7,436 bases of DNA from Gammaproteobacteria bacterium (GTDB taxonomy: Bacteria; Pseudomonadota; Gammaproteobacteria; Pseudomonadales; Azotimanducaceae). The stretch lies in the NCBI GenBank assembly GCA_027295975.1, contig JAPUJX010000627.1, positions 1 through 7,436 of the forward strand, given 5' to 3'. Positions 5,492 to 7,436 of the stretch are shown here, one piece after another. The notes below the pieces were generated by a model that did not search any database, was not told the DNA's origin, and was given only the letters and a program-made list of their open reading frames with translations. Numbering within the stretch: position 1 is the first letter of the stretch; the number at the start of each line of letters is the position of its first letter. The position numbers and the translations under genes are program-made.

Positions 5492-7436
5492 ATGGATACA
5501 GAAATTCCGGTCCTGCTGAAAGACTTCGCTGCTGCGTTACGGACCATCTGTGGCGATCCGGATCTGTCGGTCCTGCTCTACAATCCACCGTTGGAAAACC
5601 ACGATCTGCTGGTCAGCACCACCGTTCGCTCCACCATTCCGGAGTTTTCGAGCGATGAGGCGGCATGGTCGTTCGTACACGGTGAGTTCAAGGGCCGACC
5701 CCTGGCTTGCGAACCCCGACAACGTGTCAGTGCGGACGGTCACAGCATTCTGTTGGAAGTGCCTTTTGCAGTACTTGTCAGTCGAGCGGTCTCTGCAGAC
5801 GATGCGCAGTGGGAACGGCGAGAATTTCCGTCGGCGCTGAGTGCTGGAATTCCGGAAGGCTTTTTGTGTATTGGTGCGTCTTCACTTCCTCCGATCCAGA
5901 CGGTGCTCAGGTTATGGAATCTCGATGGCGATGAAATCTGCCAGGAGGATGTGTTAGGTGACTTGACGTCCCTGGCGGCTCGACTTTTCTGCCGGGTGTT
6001 CGACCTCACGCGATCGCTGAGAGATCCGGTCAGCCAACTGCCCGGGCGGACCGAATACGAATCTGTCCTGAAAAGCGCCCTTGTTCAGGCCGCTCGGGAT
6101 CAGCAACCGTTGGGGGTGCTGTTGATCAACCCCGATGACTTCGTCATGGTAAATCACCGTTACGGGAGGGAGAAGGGTGACGGCGCGCTGCGCGAAATCG
6201 CGCGACGGCTCGGCAGTTGTATGCGCAATTCCGATCGCCTGTTTCGCTGCGGCGGTGCAGCATTCGGTCTCATTTTACCTGCAACCTCACTGGAAAAAGT
6301 CGAAATAGTTGCGCACAAGTTCCAGCGGGCCCTGAGCGACGAAGCGTATCTGGACGGTGGACTCGACCTCACCTTCACCGTTGGCGGCGCAACGGTCAAC
6401 CCGGAAGATCTACCCCTCGAGTCGAGCACTCCTCCCAACTTGATCCGCCTGGCGGAACACGCGCTGCACAAAGCCAAACTTGCGGGTGACGCCGGCGTGC
6501 TGCTGATTTCGATAGCGGACGCCAGCGACGACATCAACCATTTTCACCCGGACAGCGGAATATTCACGGCGGACGCGGAAAAAGACTATCGCAACATGCT
6601 GCTGCTGTGGGAATCGGTGGCGATGGTGTCATCCATACCCGATCCCGTTGCATTGGCCCAAGCTTTTGTCGACCTGCTCCACACCAGATTCTGGACCGAT
6701 GGTGTCACGTTGGTGCGCTGCGGCGAGGACAACACCCTGGAAGTGATCGCAACCAGGAGAAGGGATCAAACGGACGTTTCGGAACACCTGATACCCGACA
6801 AGGAGCTCGACACGGCGAGACTCTCCCTCGTACGCCGCGCGTCGCAGACACGGGAAATGGAGCAGATCACCGAACCGTCGGACGGCGAAGATTCAGCGCG
6901 ATTGACTTACGCGCTACCGCTGATGGCAGCCGAAAAGAACGTCGGCTGTCTTTTGATCGACGGTAACGAAACGCTCCTTCATCTGGACGCAACCGATCTG
7001 ATATTCGTCAACGCTTTATCGAATCAGGTGGCGCTGGCGCTCGATCGGTTTGAGCTGGTCGCCAGTCAGATTCAGAAGACGGAACGGGAAAAACGCGAAT
7101 TACGCAGAGAGGTGCTCGAACTGCGCCATGCGCTGCACCACTCAAAGCTGGTTTATGAGTCCAAAGTGATGGAGGACGTGATGCAGACTCTGCGTCGTAT
7201 AGCTCCAACGGACGTAACCATTCTGATTGTAGGTGAAAGCGGCACCGGTAAAGAACTGTTGGCGCGCGCCGTACACGAATACAGCAGACGAAGCGAAACC
7301 CCGCTGGTCACCGTCGACTGCGGCGCCATTACCCATTCGTTGTTCGAAGCGGAGCTTTTTGGCTACAAAAAAGGCGCATACACAGGCGCGCACGCGGCTT
7401 CGGAAGGTCGAATTCTCCAGGCGGACGGCGGCACCC
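5492..7436 (+). CDS. Sigma54-dependent activator with GAF-like, degenerate GGDEF, GAF and AAA+ domains (3' end missing)
   Basis: The frame is open from the ATG at 5492 through the window end (648 codons). The N-terminal 1-175 look GAF-like, ending in the helix LTSLAARLFCRVFDLTRSL. A GGDEF domain follows (about 178-340) with DPVSQLPGRTEYE, LLINPDDFVMVNHRYG and FRCGGAAFG. The signature is GGAAF (254-258), and Asn213 replaces the first metal-binding Asp, so cyclase activity should be absent. R245-N-S-D248 sits five residues before the signature, as in c-di-GMP I-sites. A second GAF (about 365-520) leads into a charged coiled coil (525-552). The AAA+ domain then shows Walker A GESGTGKE (581-588), ELFGYKKGAYTGA (621-633, a GAYTGA form of the sigma54-contacting loop) and the start of the DGGT segment. 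Walker B and the DNA-binding domain lie beyond the window. The ATG has no good ribosome binding site; a GTG at 5315 is an alternative start. Confidence 0.88.
   Translation, partial: MDTEIPVLLKDFAAALRTICGDPDLSVLLYNPPLENHDLLVSTTVRSTIPEFSSDEAAWSFVHGEFKGRPLACEPRQRVSADGHSILLEVPFAVLVSRAVSADDAQWERREFPSALSAGIPEGFLCIGASSLPPIQTVLRLWNLDGDEICQEDVLGDLTSLAARLFCRVFDLTRSLRDPVSQLPGRTEYESVLKSALVQAARDQQPLGVLLINPDDFVMVNHRYGREKGDGALREIARRLGSCMRNSDRLFRCGGAAFGLILPATSLEKVEIVAHKFQRALSDEAYLDGGLDLTFTVGGATVNPEDLPLESSTPPNLIRLAEHALHKAKLAGDAGVLLISIADASDDINHFHPDSGIFTADAEKDYRNMLLLWESVAMVSSIPDPVALAQAFVDLLHTRFWTDGVTLVRCGEDNTLEVIATRRRDQTDVSEHLIPDKELDTARLSLVRRASQTREMEQITEPSDGEDSARLTYALPLMAAEKNVGCLLIDGNETLLHLDATDLIFVNALSNQVALALDRFELVASQIQKTEREKRELRREVLELRHALHHSKLVYESKVMEDVMQTLRRIAPTDVTILIVGESGTGKELLARAVHEYSRRSETPLVTVDCGAITHSLFEAELFGYKKGAYTGAHAASEGRILQADGGT

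Noticed and set aside
6160..6537. A 125-codon open frame on the minus strand
   Set aside because: It lies wholly antisense to the GGDEF part of the large regulator, has a Ser/Arg/Pro-rich composition with no domain pattern, and is explained by codon bias of the sense gene.

Overview
The window looks like a stretch of chromosome from a Gram-negative bacterium with moderately high GC content, most likely a proteobacterium. The grounds are a sigma54-type activator carrying GGDEF and GAF modules, a cupin-AraC regulator, Sec and Tat style leaders, and GC-rich third codon positions. A genus cannot be given. I see no tRNA, rRNA, insertion sequence or CRISPR array.

Layout. (1) Plus strand, 1-1854: the 3' part of an enolase-superfamily dipeptide epimerase, cut by the window edge, followed 27 bp later by a class IV PLP aminotransferase. 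The two probably form one operon acting on dipeptides or amino acids. (2) An 84-bp convergent gap. (3) Minus strand, 4509 down to 1939, four genes: a VOC/glyoxalase-like protein whose 3' end overlaps a cupin-AraC regulator, then a Tat-exported split-barrel (PNPOx/flavin-reductase-like) protein, then a crotonase-fold (enoyl-CoA hydratase family) protein that lacks both classical catalytic glutamates. The regulator probably controls this block, and a 7+7 bp inverted repeat upstream of the VOC gene is a candidate operator. (4) Minus strand, 5223-4672: a secreted six-cysteine protein of unknown family with a good sigma70-like promoter. (5) A 268-bp divergent region with two mutually exclusive hairpins. 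(6) Plus strand, 5492 to the window end: a large multidomain regulator, read through by hand because it runs off the window. Its order is GAF-like N-terminus, degenerate GGDEF (GGAAF), GAF, coiled coil, then the start of a sigma54-type AAA+ ATPase with Walker A and GAYTGA.

The most interesting element is the last gene. Its GGDEF domain has lost the catalytic residues (GGAAF, and Asn in place of the first metal-binding Asp) but keeps an RxxD motif exactly five residues upstream, the position of the c-di-GMP inhibitory site. This suggests a c-di-GMP-sensing, sigma54-dependent activator in which a dead cyclase serves as the receptor. Its target genes and its C-terminal DNA-binding domain lie outside the window or are not identifiable here.
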